Source: Bordetella genomosp. 13 (GTDB lineage Bacteria; Pseudomonadota; Gammaproteobacteria; Burkholderiales; Burkholderiaceae_B). Taken from it: a stretch of 64,000 nt of DNA. The translations under genes and the position numbers were made by a program. The notes under the pieces are model-generated. The model saw nothing but the letters and a program-made list of their open reading frames with translations, did no database searches and was not told where the DNA came from. Shown here one piece after another: positions 25,347-33,488 of this stretch. Numbering within the stretch: position 1 is the stretch's first letter; the number at the start of each line of letters is the position of its first letter. Where the stretch lies: positions 1,860,001-1,924,000 of the forward strand of contig NZ_CP021111.1 in assembly GCF_002119665.1 (NCBI RefSeq), read 5' to 3'.

Positions 25347-26528
25347 ATGTCCGCTACCTACCTGACCGGCGCCCGGATCGTCATGCCGGACCGCATGCTC
25401 GAGAACAGTGCGCTGCTCATCCAGGACGGCCGCATCTCGGCGATCGAACCGGCCGGCGCGCCGCGCGGCGCGCACGTTATCGACCTGGCGGGCCAGACCC
25501 TGATGCCGGGGCTGATAGACCTGCACTGCGACGCCATCGAGAAAGAGACCGAGCCCCGGGCACGCGTGCAGTTCCCCATGGACTTCGCGGTGGCGCAGGT
25601 GGATCGCCGCAACGCCGCCGCCGGCATCACCACGCCCTATCACGCGCTGTCCTTCGCCAACAACGAATGGGGCGTGCGCAACAACGCGACCGCGGCTCAG
25701 CTGGCGCGCAGCATCCGCGCGTTTCGCGGCCATGGCCTGGTGGACAACCGGGTGCACTGCCGTTATGAAATCACCGACGCGCAGGCCGTGGACGTGCTGC
25801 GCACGCTGCTGGACGAGGGCGTGGTGGACCTGCTGTCGGTGATGGACCACTCGCCCGGCCAGGGCCAGTTCAAGACGCTGGAATCCTACGTGCAGTACAT
25901 GATGGGCAACCACGGCATGGACCGTCAGCAGGCCGAGATCGCGGCGCAGACCAAGACGCTGGCCGCGGCGGGCGCGGGCGCACGGGTCGAGCAGCTGCTG
26001 TCGCACGCGCAACGCGCCGGCGTGCCCACCGCCAGCCACGACGACGACACGGTGCACCGCATCGCGGCCATGCGCAACCTGGGCGTGACGCTGAGCGAGT
26101 TTCCCATCACGATGGACACCGCCAAGGCGGCGGTGTCGTGCGGGCTGGCCACCATCATGGGAGCGCCGAACATCCTGCGCGGCGCCAGCCAGAGCGGCTC
26201 GATGCGGGCCATCGACGCGATCCGCGCCGGCGCGGTCACCTGCCTGTGCTCCGACTACCAGCCCTCCACGTTGATTGCCGCGGTATACGTGGCGGCTTCG
26301 CAGGCCGGCCTGACCTTGCCGCAAGCCGCGGCGCTGGTGACGGCCAACCCCGCGGACGCGTGCGGCCTCGGCGACCGCGGCCGCATCGCGCCCGGGCTGC
26401 GCGCCGACCTGATCGCGGTCACCCAGGTGGGCAAGCTGCCCGTGGTCAGCCACGCGTGGTCGCAGGGCCGGCTGGTGTGCGCCACGCACTATCCGACGCC
26501 GCCGGTGGCGCAGAGCCTGGCGGCCTGA
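25347..26528 (+). CDS. phnM: PhnM, ribose 1-methylphosphonate 5-triphosphate diphosphatase
   Basis: This 393-residue amidohydrolase removes pyrophosphate from the ribose triphosphate intermediate before C-P cleavage. Metal-site motifs are LMPGLIDLHCDAIEKE, TASHDDDTVHR and LCSDYQPS. It is the last gene of the phnG-M operon and has GGAGTGAGG just before its ATG. This is the canonical copy; a diverged second copy lies across the promoter region at 18579-19766. No phnN, phnO or phnP follows; the next gene is ureE. Confidence 0.94.
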   Translation: MSATYLTGARIVMPDRMLENSALLIQDGRISAIEPAGAPRGAHVIDLAGQTLMPGLIDLHCDAIEKETEPRARVQFPMDFAVAQVDRRNAAAGITTPYHALSFANNEWGVRNNATAAQLARSIRAFRGHGLVDNRVHCRYEITDAQAVDVLRTLLDEGVVDLLSVMDHSPGQGQFKTLESYVQYMMGNHGMDRQQAEIAAQTKTLAAAGAGARVEQLLSHAQRAGVPTASHDDDTVHRIAAMRNLGVTLSEFPITMDTAKAAVSCGLATIMGAPNILRGASQSGSMRAIDAIRAGAVTCLCSDYQPSTLIAAVYVAASQAGLTLPQAAALVTANPADACGLGDRGRIAPGLRADLIAVTQVGKLPVVSHAWSQGRLVCATHYPTPPVAQSLAA

Positions 26529-26550
26529 AGTCGGCGGAAGGGCCTGCTCC

Positions 26551-26573
26551 GCGCCCGTCTGCCTGGCGGGCGC
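26551..26573 (+). terminator. Hairpin after phn operon
   Basis: GCGCCCG and CGGGCGC pair around a nine-base loop 23 bases past the phnM stop. There is no T run, so it is a weak terminator candidate. Confidence 0.3.
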
Positions 26574-26661
26574 CATGGCAGCGGCCCGGCAAATGTGCCA
26601 CACTGCCGCCACATAGTCGCCGCGCCGACGCGGCGCACTGCCACTCACCGCTTGAATCGCC

Positions 26662-27300
26662 ATGATCCATATCGAGAAAGTCCTGGGAGACGAAGCCGGC
26701 CTGGCGCCGGTGCTTCGTCGCCGCGCCGTGTCGCTTACCCTGCCGTTCGAAGACCGCTGCCGCCACCAGCTGACAGTGAAGCTGGACGACGGGCGCGAGG
26801 CCGAACTGTCGATGCCCGAGGGTACCGTGCTCCATGACGGCGCCATCGTGGTGGCCACCGACGGCACGCTGGTACGCATTACCGCGGCGGTCCAGCGGCT
26901 GTTGCGCGCCACCGGCGCCGAGCCCGGGGCGCTGCTGCGTGCCGCCTATCAGCTGGGTCAGTATCACGTGCCGGTGCAGGTGCAGGGCGATGCGCTGTTG
27001 GCGCCGGATGACGAAGGGGTGCATGGACTGCTGCGGCACCTGGGCCTGCAGGCTGAGCACGTCGAGGCGGCGTTCGACCCCGAGCGCGAGACCTACGAAG
27101 GGCCCGGCGACGATCATGAGCATGATCATAGTCATGGCCACGGCCATGCGGGTCATCAACACGGCGGCCATGTGCACGGGCCGGGCTGCGGCCATGATCA
27201 TGGCCACGCCCACGGCCACGATCATGGTCACGACCACGGCCACGGCCACGATCACGAGCACGACCATGATCACGGCCACAACCACGGCCATCGCCACTGA
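26662..27300 (+). CDS. ureE: Urease nickel chaperone UreE with long His-rich tail
   Basis: This 212-residue protein has the UreE N-terminal peptide-binding domain (residues 1-75) and the C-terminal metal-binding domain, with the conserved His in GQYHVPVQV. From about residue 150 to the end, 28 of the last 63 residues are histidine, mixed with Gly and Asp, a far larger nickel-binding tail than in most UreE. UreE delivers nickel to urease. Here no urease structural or accessory gene is in the window on either side, so this copy is detached and may serve as a nickel store or chaperone for another enzyme. Confidence 0.88.
   Translation: MIHIEKVLGDEAGLAPVLRRRAVSLTLPFEDRCRHQLTVKLDDGREAELSMPEGTVLHDGAIVVATDGTLVRITAAVQRLLRATGAEPGALLRAAYQLGQYHVPVQVQGDALLAPDDEGVHGLLRHLGLQAEHVEAAFDPERETYEGPGDDHEHDHSHGHGHAGHQHGGHVHGPGCGHDHGHAHGHDHGHDHGHGHDHEHDHDHGHNHGHRH
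27115..27297 (+). repeat. Degenerate CAT/CAC-rich repeat coding the UreE His tail
   Basis: Short units like CATGATCATGGCCACGGC recur imperfectly across this stretch. They encode HDHGHG-type peptides. Such sequence can gain or lose units by slippage. Confidence 0.75.
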
Positions 27301-27573
27301 GCATGCGACGTGCCCTCGGCACGTCACCATACCGCCCCGCTTGCTCGTCTCGCGAGCCGCGCGCGCCTCGACGCGCGTCCCTTGCTTCAATCGCGAGCAC
27401 ACGTCTGCTGCATCTTCCAGCGCGGTTGGCATTTGTTGCACACTGATAAGCAAAAACACCCGGACCCGCCGGACGCCTCTTTAAAGTCTAGCCCGCGCCA
27501 TCTTTCCGCCCTTCAAGGGTGAAAGCCCAGGCCGCTGCATAAGACAAAGCTAACTTCAAGAAAGAGGACTTCC

Positions 27574-28356
27574 ATGCGCAAGATCACGTACGGCCTGACG
27601 GCGCTCGCCGCCAGCATGTTCCTGGCGGGCTGCAACAACATGGGCGGGGCGCAGAGCACCGAAGGCCTGCTGCAGGCCGGCGCCGGCCTGTACAAGGCCG
27701 CCACGCTGTCCGATGCGGAAATCGTGCAGATGTCGGACGCCGCGTGCAAGCAAAGCGACGCCGAATCGCAGGTCGCCGGTCCCAAGAGCAAGTACACGGT
27801 CCGCCTGAACCGCCTGATGAAGGGCTTCGGCAACATGACGCTGAACGGCCAGAAGGTCGACTACAAGGTCTACATGACCAAGGACGTGAACGCCTGGGCC
27901 ATGGGCAACGGCTGCGTGCGCGTCTACGCCGGCCTGATGGACCTGATGAACGACGACGAGCTGCGCGGCGTCATCGGCCACGAAATGGGCCACGTGGCCC
28001 TGGGCCACAGCAAGGCAGCGATGCAGACCGCCTACACGGTCAGCGCCGCACGGTCGGCCGCCGGCGCCGCGGGCGGCAGCGTGGTGTCCTCGCTGTCCCA
28101 GTCTCAGCTGGGCGACCTGACCGAGAAGTTCATCAACGCGCAGTTCTCGCAATCTCAGGAAATCGCGGCCGACGACTACTCGTTCGACCTGCTGACCGAG
28201 AAGAAGATGAACCGCAAGGGTCTGGTGACGGCGTTCGAGAAACTGGCCAAGCTGGAAAGCGGCGCCGAGCACAGCATGTTCGACTCGCACCCCTCCTCGC
28301 CCGAACGCGCCGCGCGCATGCAGGAGCGCCTGGCCCAGAGCGCCAAGAAGAAGTAG
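27574..28356 (+). CDS. M48-family metalloprotease lipoprotein (LoiP/YcaL-like)
   Basis: This 260-residue protein begins with a lipoprotein signal peptide ending in LAGC (Cys about 20), so it is likely anchored to a membrane facing the periplasm. The zinc-protease motif HEMGH is in the middle (IGHEMGHVALGH), with the third ligand in EIAADDYS. Related LoiP and YcaL act in envelope quality control of outer-membrane proteins. It has no operon partner: ureE is 273 bases upstream and a strong hairpin follows. The intergenic stretch before it contains nothing I can name beyond an AT-richer stretch around 27440-27490. Confidence 0.92.
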   Translation: MRKITYGLTALAASMFLAGCNNMGGAQSTEGLLQAGAGLYKAATLSDAEIVQMSDAACKQSDAESQVAGPKSKYTVRLNRLMKGFGNMTLNGQKVDYKVYMTKDVNAWAMGNGCVRVYAGLMDLMNDDELRGVIGHEMGHVALGHSKAAMQTAYTVSAARSAAGAAGGSVVSSLSQSQLGDLTEKFINAQFSQSQEIAADDYSFDLLTEKKMNRKGLVTAFEKLAKLESGAEHSMFDSHPSSPERAARMQERLAQSAKKK

Positions 28357-28360
28357 GCAC

Positions 28361-28380
28361 GAAGCGCCTGCGGGCGCTTC
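28361..28380. terminator. Hairpin after M48 protease
   Basis: GAAGCGCC and GGCGCTTC pair eight bases around a four-base loop, four bases after the stop codon. No T run follows. Confidence 0.4.
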
Positions 28381-28394
28381 CCGCAACGCCATGA

Positions 28395-28426
28395 AGAACG
28401 GGGCGCACCGACGTGCGCCCCGTTCT
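28395..28426. terminator. Strong bidirectional hairpin between convergent genes
   Basis: AGAACGGGGCGCAC and its exact complement form a 14-pair stem around loop CGAC. It separates the M48 gene and the convergent Bug gene, a usual place for a bidirectional terminator. The flanking T content is low. Confidence 0.65.
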
Positions 28427-28483
28427 GCTTCAATCCGGCGATCGCGAGGCGAGGTGCGCTGCATCGCACCTCGCACCGCCCTG

Positions 28484-29500
28484 TCAATCGGCCTTCACTC
28501 CCGCATCGCGAATGACGTCGGCCCACTGCCTGCGTTCGGCCGCGATGCGCGCGGCGGCATCGGCCGGCGTCGTCCAGGTTGCGATCGCGCCCTGGTTCAG
28601 CAGCGCCTGGCGCACCTCAGGCTTGGCCAGGATGGTCTTGAGCGTACCGTTGAGGTTGTCCACCACCGCGGCCGGAGTACCGGCGGGCGCCGCGATGCCG
28701 AACATCGAGCTCACCTCGAAGCCCTTCAGCCCGGCCTCGGTGGCGGTGGGCACGTCGGGCAGGGTCTCGGAGCGCGCCGAGGCCGCCACGGCCAGGGCGC
28801 GCAGCTTGCCGGCCTTGATGTTGGCCTGTGCCGCCGGCGCCGTCTCGATCATGCTCAGCACCTGGCCGCCCATCAGGTCGGTCATGGCGGGACCGCTGCC
28901 CTTGTACGGCACGTGCAGCACGTCCACGCCAGCCACGCGCTTGAACATTTCGCCCGCCAGGTGCTGCGGGGAGCCGTTGCCCGCGGAAGCCATGGTGATG
29001 CTGCCCGGCTTCGCCTTGGCCAGCGCAATGAACTCCTGCAGCGTGCTGGCCTTGACCGACGGGTTCACCACGAACACCAGCGGCACCGTGCCCACGATGG
29101 ACACCGGCGCGAAGCTCTTTTCGATGTCGTATGACACGCGACCCTGGTACAACACGGCATTGATCGAATGGCTGGTCAGGGCGCCCATCAGCAACGTATA
29201 ACCGTCAGGTGCGGCCTTGGCGACCTGGTCGGCGCCGATGTTGCCCGCGGCGCCCGCGCGATTCTCCACCACCACGCTCTGCCCAAGCGCGCCGCTCAGT
29301 TCCTGCGCCAGCACCCGGCCGATCACGTCGGTGGCGCCGCCGGGCGGATACGGCACGATCAGGCGCACCGGTCGATCGGGATAGGCAGTCTGCGCCTGGA
29401 CGGCCGGCAGGCCGGCGGCACAGGCGGCCAGCGCGAACAGGGAACGGACGACGGCGCGGCGCATGGGCCGCCCGGCCGCCGTGCAGCGGGATACGGGCAT
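28484..29500 (-). CDS. Bug/TctC-family periplasmic solute receptor
   Basis: This 338-residue receptor has an N-terminal signal peptide ending near VQAQTAYPDR. Ligand loops are VPYPPGGATDVIGR and NRAGAAGNIGA with AAPDGYTLL. AGGAGA lies before the ATG at 29500, which fixes the start although an internal Met13 exists. It is divergent from the IlvD/Edd dehydratase gene, and the shared 237-base promoter region has LysR-type elements also found before the BKACE genes. The ligand may therefore be the acid degraded by that cluster. Confidence 0.92.
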   Translation of the reverse strand: MPVSRCTAAGRPMRRAVVRSLFALAACAAGLPAVQAQTAYPDRPVRLIVPYPPGGATDVIGRVLAQELSGALGQSVVVENRAGAAGNIGADQVAKAAPDGYTLLMGALTSHSINAVLYQGRVSYDIEKSFAPVSIVGTVPLVFVVNPSVKASTLQEFIALAKAKPGSITMASAGNGSPQHLAGEMFKRVAGVDVLHVPYKGSGPAMTDLMGGQVLSMIETAPAAQANIKAGKLRALAVAASARSETLPDVPTATEAGLKGFEVSSMFGIAAPAGTPAAVVDNLNGTLKTILAKPEVRQALLNQGAIATWTTPADAAARIAAERRQWADVIRDAGVKAD

Positions 29501-29589
29501 GGATTGTCTCCTGAATGGGCCGGGCTATCGAGGATGGCTGTAGCGTGTACGCCCGGCTCTTGTGTTGCAGCAGTTTAGGGGTACGGCCT

Positions 29590-29603
29590 TGATTCATTAA
29601 TCA
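29590..29603. promoter_or_regulatory. Candidate LysR binding site, copy 1
   Basis: TGATTCATTAATCA contains the inverted repeat TGATT-N4-AATCA and matches the element at 32458-32471 at 12 of 14 positions. It lies between the divergent Bug and dehydratase genes. Confidence 0.6.
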
Positions 29604-29630
29604 GTATTTTTCCATCAACTAATCGGCCAT

Positions 29631-29640
29631 ATTGATCAAT
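29631..29640. promoter_or_regulatory. Palindrome ATTGATCAAT, possible second LysR half-site
   Basis: A perfect ten-base palindrome lies 27 bases from the TGATTCATTAATCA element and about 100 bases before the dehydratase. It could be the activation half of a LysR regulatory region. Confidence 0.4.
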
Positions 29641-29737
29641 TTTTTTCGAGACCAGAAAGTGCTTGCTGGGCTAAAAGCAGTCTGGCTATGATGCCCGGTC
29701 GAATTATCAATAATCTTGTTGAAGAGTCGGAACACGC

Positions 29738-31483
29738 ATGAGCGAGAAAAAAGCAGCGCCGGCCGGCGCGCAGGGCTTGTCCAAGGGCTTGACCAACTAT
29801 GGGGACACCGGCTTCTCGCTGTTCCTGCGCAAGGCCTTCATCAAGGGCGCCGGCTATACCGACGACGCCCTGTCGCGACCCGTGATCGGCATCGTCAACA
29901 CGGGCAGCAGCTACAACCCCTGCCACGGCAACGCGCCCCAGCTGGTCGAGGCCGTCAAGCGCGGCGTGATGCTGGCCGGCGGCCTGCCCGTCGACTTCCC
30001 GACGATCTCGGTGCACGAGAGCTTCTCGCATCCCACCAGCATGTACCTGCGCAACCTGATGTCGATGGACACGGAGGAAATGATCCGCGCGCAGCCGATG
30101 GATGCCGTCGTGCTGATCGGCGGCTGCGACAAGACCGTGCCGGCCCAGCTGATGGGCGCGGCCTCGGCCGGCGTGCCGGCCATCCAGCTGGTCACGGGTT
30201 CGATGCTGACCGGCGCGCATCGCGGCGAACGCGTGGGCGCGTGCACCGACTGCCGCCGCTACTGGGGCCGGTATCGCGCCGAAGAGATCGACACCGCCGA
30301 GATCAGCGACGTCAACAACCAGCTGGTGGCCAGCGTGGGCACCTGTTCCGTCATGGGCACCGCCAGCACCATGGCATGCGTGACCGAGGCCATGGGCATG
30401 ATGGTGTTCGGCGGCGCCTCGGCGCCGGCCGTCACGGCCGACCGCGTGCGGGTCGCCGAGCGCACCGGCGCCACCGCCGTGGCCATGGCGGCCTCGGGCC
30501 TGACGCCCGACCGCATCCTTACCGGCAAGGCCATCGAGAACGCGCTGCGCGTGCTGCTGGCCATCGGCGGCTCGACCAACGGCATCGTGCACCTGACCGC
30601 GATCGCGGGCCGCCTGGGCATCGACATCGACCTGGCGGGCCTGGACCGCATGAGCAGCGAGACCCCCGTGCTGGTCGACCTCAAGCCTTCGGGCCAGCAT
30701 TACATGGAGGACTTCCACAAGGCCGGCGGCATGCCGGCGCTGCTGCGCGAACTGCGCCCGCTGCTGCACCTGGACGTGCTGACGGTCAGCGGCCGCACAC
30801 TGGGCGAGATGCTGGACGAGGCCCCCCCGCCCTTCGTGCAGGATGTCATCCGGCCTTTCGACTCGCCCATCTATCCGCTGGGCGGCCTGGCCGTGCTGCG
30901 CGGCAACCTTGCGCCCGGCGGCGCCATCATCAAGCAATCGGCCGCCAATCCGAAGCTGATGGAGCACGAGGGCCGGGCCGTCGTGTTCGAGGACGCCGAG
31001 GACATGGCGCGGCGCATCGACGACGACGACCTCGACGTCACCGCCGAGGACATCCTGGTGCTCAAGCGCATCGGGCCCACGGGCGCGCCCGGCATGCCGG
31101 AGGCCGGCTACATGCCCATCCCGCGCAAGCTGGCGCGGGCCGGCGTGAAGGACATGGTGCGCATCTCGGATGGCCGCATGAGCGGCACCGCGGCCGGCAC
31201 CATCGTGCTGCACGTCACGCCCGAGGCCGCCGTGGGCGGCCCGCTGGTGCACGTGCAGAACGGCGACCGCATCCGCCTGTCGGTCGGCAGGCGCGAGATC
31301 ACGCTGCTGGTCAGCGACGAGGAACTGGCGCGCCGCGCCGCGGCGCACAAGGTGGAGCGCCCGTCGGCGGCGCGCGGCTATCGCAAGCTGTTCCTGCAGG
31401 CCGTCACGCAGGCCGACCAGGGCGTCGACTTCGACTTCCTGCGCGCCGAGCACACCCGCGAGACCGTGCCGCGCAAGCCCTGA
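29738..31483 (+). CDS. IlvD/Edd-family dehydratase, catabolic type
   Basis: This 581-residue iron-sulfur dehydratase has cluster cysteines Cys62 (NPCHGN), Cys130 (GGCDKT) and Cys203 (GTCSVMGTAST), plus a Cys169-x2-Cys172 pair in GACTDCRRYW found in a subset of sugar-acid dehydratases. DGRMSGTAAG near the C-terminus is the substrate-binding motif. It differs widely from the dehydratase at 6520-8253, so the two probably act on different acids. It lies between a divergent Bug receptor and a convergent LysR gene, six bases away. The product should be a 2-keto-3-deoxy acid; the substrate is unknown. Confidence 0.92.
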   Translation: MSEKKAAPAGAQGLSKGLTNYGDTGFSLFLRKAFIKGAGYTDDALSRPVIGIVNTGSSYNPCHGNAPQLVEAVKRGVMLAGGLPVDFPTISVHESFSHPTSMYLRNLMSMDTEEMIRAQPMDAVVLIGGCDKTVPAQLMGAASAGVPAIQLVTGSMLTGAHRGERVGACTDCRRYWGRYRAEEIDTAEISDVNNQLVASVGTCSVMGTASTMACVTEAMGMMVFGGASAPAVTADRVRVAERTGATAVAMAASGLTPDRILTGKAIENALRVLLAIGGSTNGIVHLTAIAGRLGIDIDLAGLDRMSSETPVLVDLKPSGQHYMEDFHKAGGMPALLRELRPLLHLDVLTVSGRTLGEMLDEAPPPFVQDVIRPFDSPIYPLGGLAVLRGNLAPGGAIIKQSAANPKLMEHEGRAVVFEDAEDMARRIDDDDLDVTAEDILVLKRIGPTGAPGMPEAGYMPIPRKLARAGVKDMVRISDGRMSGTAAGTIVLHVTPEAAVGGPLVHVQNGDRIRLSVGRREITLLVSDEELARRAAAHKVERPSAARGYRKLFLQAVTQADQGVDFDFLRAEHTRETVPRKP

Positions 31484-31489
31484 CGCGCC

Positions 31490-32386
31490 TTACGGCAGGC
31501 TGCCGCGCAGCAGCTCGACCAGCGCGGCCGCGGCCGGCGACAGGCTGCGGTTGCGCGCGGTGACCAGGCCGATCGAGCGTTCGGTCACCGGGCCGATCAG
31601 GCGGCGTTCGGCCACGCCCGGATGCGCCACGGCGGCCGCCGCGATCTCGGGCAGGGCGGCCACGCCGAAGCCGCATTCCACCATGGCCACGATGGTGGCC
31701 AGATGCTCCGCCTCGAAGGCCGGCTGGAAGCGGATGCGGTTCTGCAAAAAAGCCCACTCGGTGTACTGCCGCACGCTGCTGGGGTGGACCATGGATACGT
31801 GCGGCACGTCCACGGTATCGGCCCAGCGCACGGGCCCGCGCCGCGCGGCCAGCGGATGGCCCGCCGGAATCAGCAGGATGAAGCTGTCGGACATCATGGG
31901 CACGTAGTGCAGATCGGCCTGCTGCGGATCGGCGGCGGTCAGCGCGAAGTCGACCTGCCCCGCCCGCACCAGGTCGAATGCCGGTCCGGACAGCGTGTCG
32001 TGCACCTTCAGCGCCACGCCGGGATGTTCCTGCCGATAGGCCATCAGCACACGCGGCAACAGGCGGGCCGCCAGCGAAGGCAGCGCCGCCACCGCCACGT
32101 GCCCCTGCTCGGCGCCCGCGATGCCGCCCACCGCCGCGATGGCCTCGCGAAACGCCACTTGCAGGGTGGCCGCCTGCTGCATGAAGACCTCGCCCGCCGC
32201 GGTCAGGCGCACCGACCGCGTGGTGCGGTCGAACAGCCGCACGCCCAGTCCTTCCTCGATGCGCAGGATCTGCGTGGACAGCGCGGATTGCGACAGGTGC
32301 AATTGCACGGCGGCCTGGCGAAAGTTCAGCGTGCGCCCGAGCACCAGCACGGTGTCGATGTCGCGCATGGACAGATTGATCTGCAT
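31490..32386 (-). CDS. LysR-family transcriptional regulator
   Basis: This 298-residue regulator has an N-terminal helix-turn-helix with RTLNFRQAAVQLHLSQSALSTQI (in part: FRQAAVQLHLSQSALS) and an effector domain with GHVAVAALPSLAARLLPRVL and CGFGVAALPEI. It ends six bases from the dehydratase and starts 136 bases from the divergent 3-hydroxyacyl-CoA-dehydrogenase-like gene. The same TGATTCATNNATCA element in both flanking promoter regions makes it the probable regulator of the whole Bug/dehydratase/dehydrogenase/BKACE group. Confidence 0.92.
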   Translation of the reverse strand: MQINLSMRDIDTVLVLGRTLNFRQAAVQLHLSQSALSTQILRIEEGLGVRLFDRTTRSVRLTAAGEVFMQQAATLQVAFREAIAAVGGIAGAEQGHVAVAALPSLAARLLPRVLMAYRQEHPGVALKVHDTLSGPAFDLVRAGQVDFALTAADPQQADLHYVPMMSDSFILLIPAGHPLAARRGPVRWADTVDVPHVSMVHPSSVRQYTEWAFLQNRIRFQPAFEAEHLATIVAMVECGFGVAALPEIAAAAVAHPGVAERRLIGPVTERSIGLVTARNRSLSPAAAALVELLRGSLP

Positions 32387-32457
32387 GGGTGCCCCGTCGA
32401 GGTCGATCCCGGCGTCGGCCGTTGATCTGTTTGGCCGATCATTCTATCCAAAAAATC

Positions 32458-32471
32458 TGATTCATCTATCA
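32458..32471. promoter_or_regulatory. Candidate LysR binding site, copy 2
   Basis: TGATTCATCTATCA, with dyad TGAT-N6-ATCA, lies between the divergent LysR and dehydrogenase genes. It is 12/14 identical to the element at 29590-29603. Confidence 0.6.
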
Positions 32472-32522
32472 AAGTCGCTTCTCTACACTGCGGCCATATC
32501 GAGCTGGAGGAACGAACCGAAG

Positions 32523-33488
32523 ATGAACGCAAACACTGACCGGCGCCTGCACGCGCCCGGCGCTGCGCACGCCGTGGTGGTGGGCGGCGGCACCATGGGG
32601 GCGGACGTGGCCGTGGTGCTGGCGCGCGCGCTGTGCCGCACCACCGTGATCGAACCCGACGCCGGCCGCGCGCAGGCCCTGCCCCAGCGCGCGCTCGCCA
32701 ATCTGCAGGCCGTCGGACGCGAGGCGGGCGCCGACCGCATCGCCGTCGTGGCCAGCCTGGACGAGGTCGACTGGCCGACGGTGGACCTGGTCATCGAATG
32801 CATCCCCGAGCGGCTCGACATCAAGCAGGCGCTGTTCGCCGAACTGGAGCGCCTGGCCCCGCCCGACGCGATCCTGGCCAGCAACAGCTCCAGCTTTCCC
32901 ATCAGCGCCATCGGCCAGGGTCTGTCGACCCGCGGCCGCATGCTGGGCCTGCACTTTTTCATGCCCGCCCACCTGGTGCCGCTGGTCGAGGTCGTGCTGG
33001 GCGAGGCCAGCGACCCGCGATGCGCCGATGCGGTGATCGCCTTCATGCGCCGCTGCGGCATGGTGCCCGTGCGCGTGGGGCAGGACCTGCCGGGCTTCCT
33101 GGCCAACCGCCTGCAGCATGCGCTGTCGCGCGAGGCCTTCGACCTGATCGACCGCGGCATCGCCACGCCCGAGGACGTGGACGCGGCGGTGCGCTTCGGC
33201 TTCGGCTTCCGCTTCCTGGCCGCGGGCCCGGTGATGCAGCGCGACCACGCCGGCATCGACGTGCACGCCGCCGCGGGCGCCACCATGTATCCCACGTTCT
33301 GCAACGCCGACCGTCCGGCCCGCTGCCTGACCGAACGCGCGCAGGACGGACGCCACGGCATGAAGACGGGCGAAGGCTTCTACCGCTGGACGCCCGAATC
33401 CATCCAGGCGGAACGGGCGCGCTACGACCGCCTGCTGCGCGCCGGACTCGACCTGCTTGCCGAAGAACTGCCGGAGATCAAGCCATGA
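32523..33488 (+). CDS. 3-hydroxyacyl-CoA dehydrogenase-like NAD-dependent dehydrogenase
   Basis: This 321-residue protein has a Rossmann fold at the N-terminus (VVVGGGTMGADVAVVLA) and the dehydrogenase signatures ASNSSSFPIS, LGLHFFMPAHLVPLVEVV and GFLANRLQHALSREAF. Proteins of this length include carnitine 3-dehydrogenase and L-gulonate 3-dehydrogenase, which oxidise a free 3-hydroxy acid instead of a CoA ester. The next gene, overlapping by four bases, encodes a beta-keto acid cleavage enzyme, so the likely product is a free 3-keto acid. The ATG at 32523 follows GGAGG at a slightly long distance; the open frame upstream runs through the promoter region. Confidence 0.88.
   Translation: MNANTDRRLHAPGAAHAVVVGGGTMGADVAVVLARALCRTTVIEPDAGRAQALPQRALANLQAVGREAGADRIAVVASLDEVDWPTVDLVIECIPERLDIKQALFAELERLAPPDAILASNSSSFPISAIGQGLSTRGRMLGLHFFMPAHLVPLVEVVLGEASDPRCADAVIAFMRRCGMVPVRVGQDLPGFLANRLQHALSREAFDLIDRGIATPEDVDAAVRFGFGFRFLAAGPVMQRDHAGIDVHAAAGATMYPTFCNADRPARCLTERAQDGRHGMKTGEGFYRWTPESIQAERARYDRLLRAGLDLLAEELPEIKP

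Noticed and set aside
27115..27297. CAT/CAC-rich stretch as a CRISPR-like array
   Set aside because: There is no regular spacing of repeats and spacers, and the frame stays open as the UreE histidine tail.
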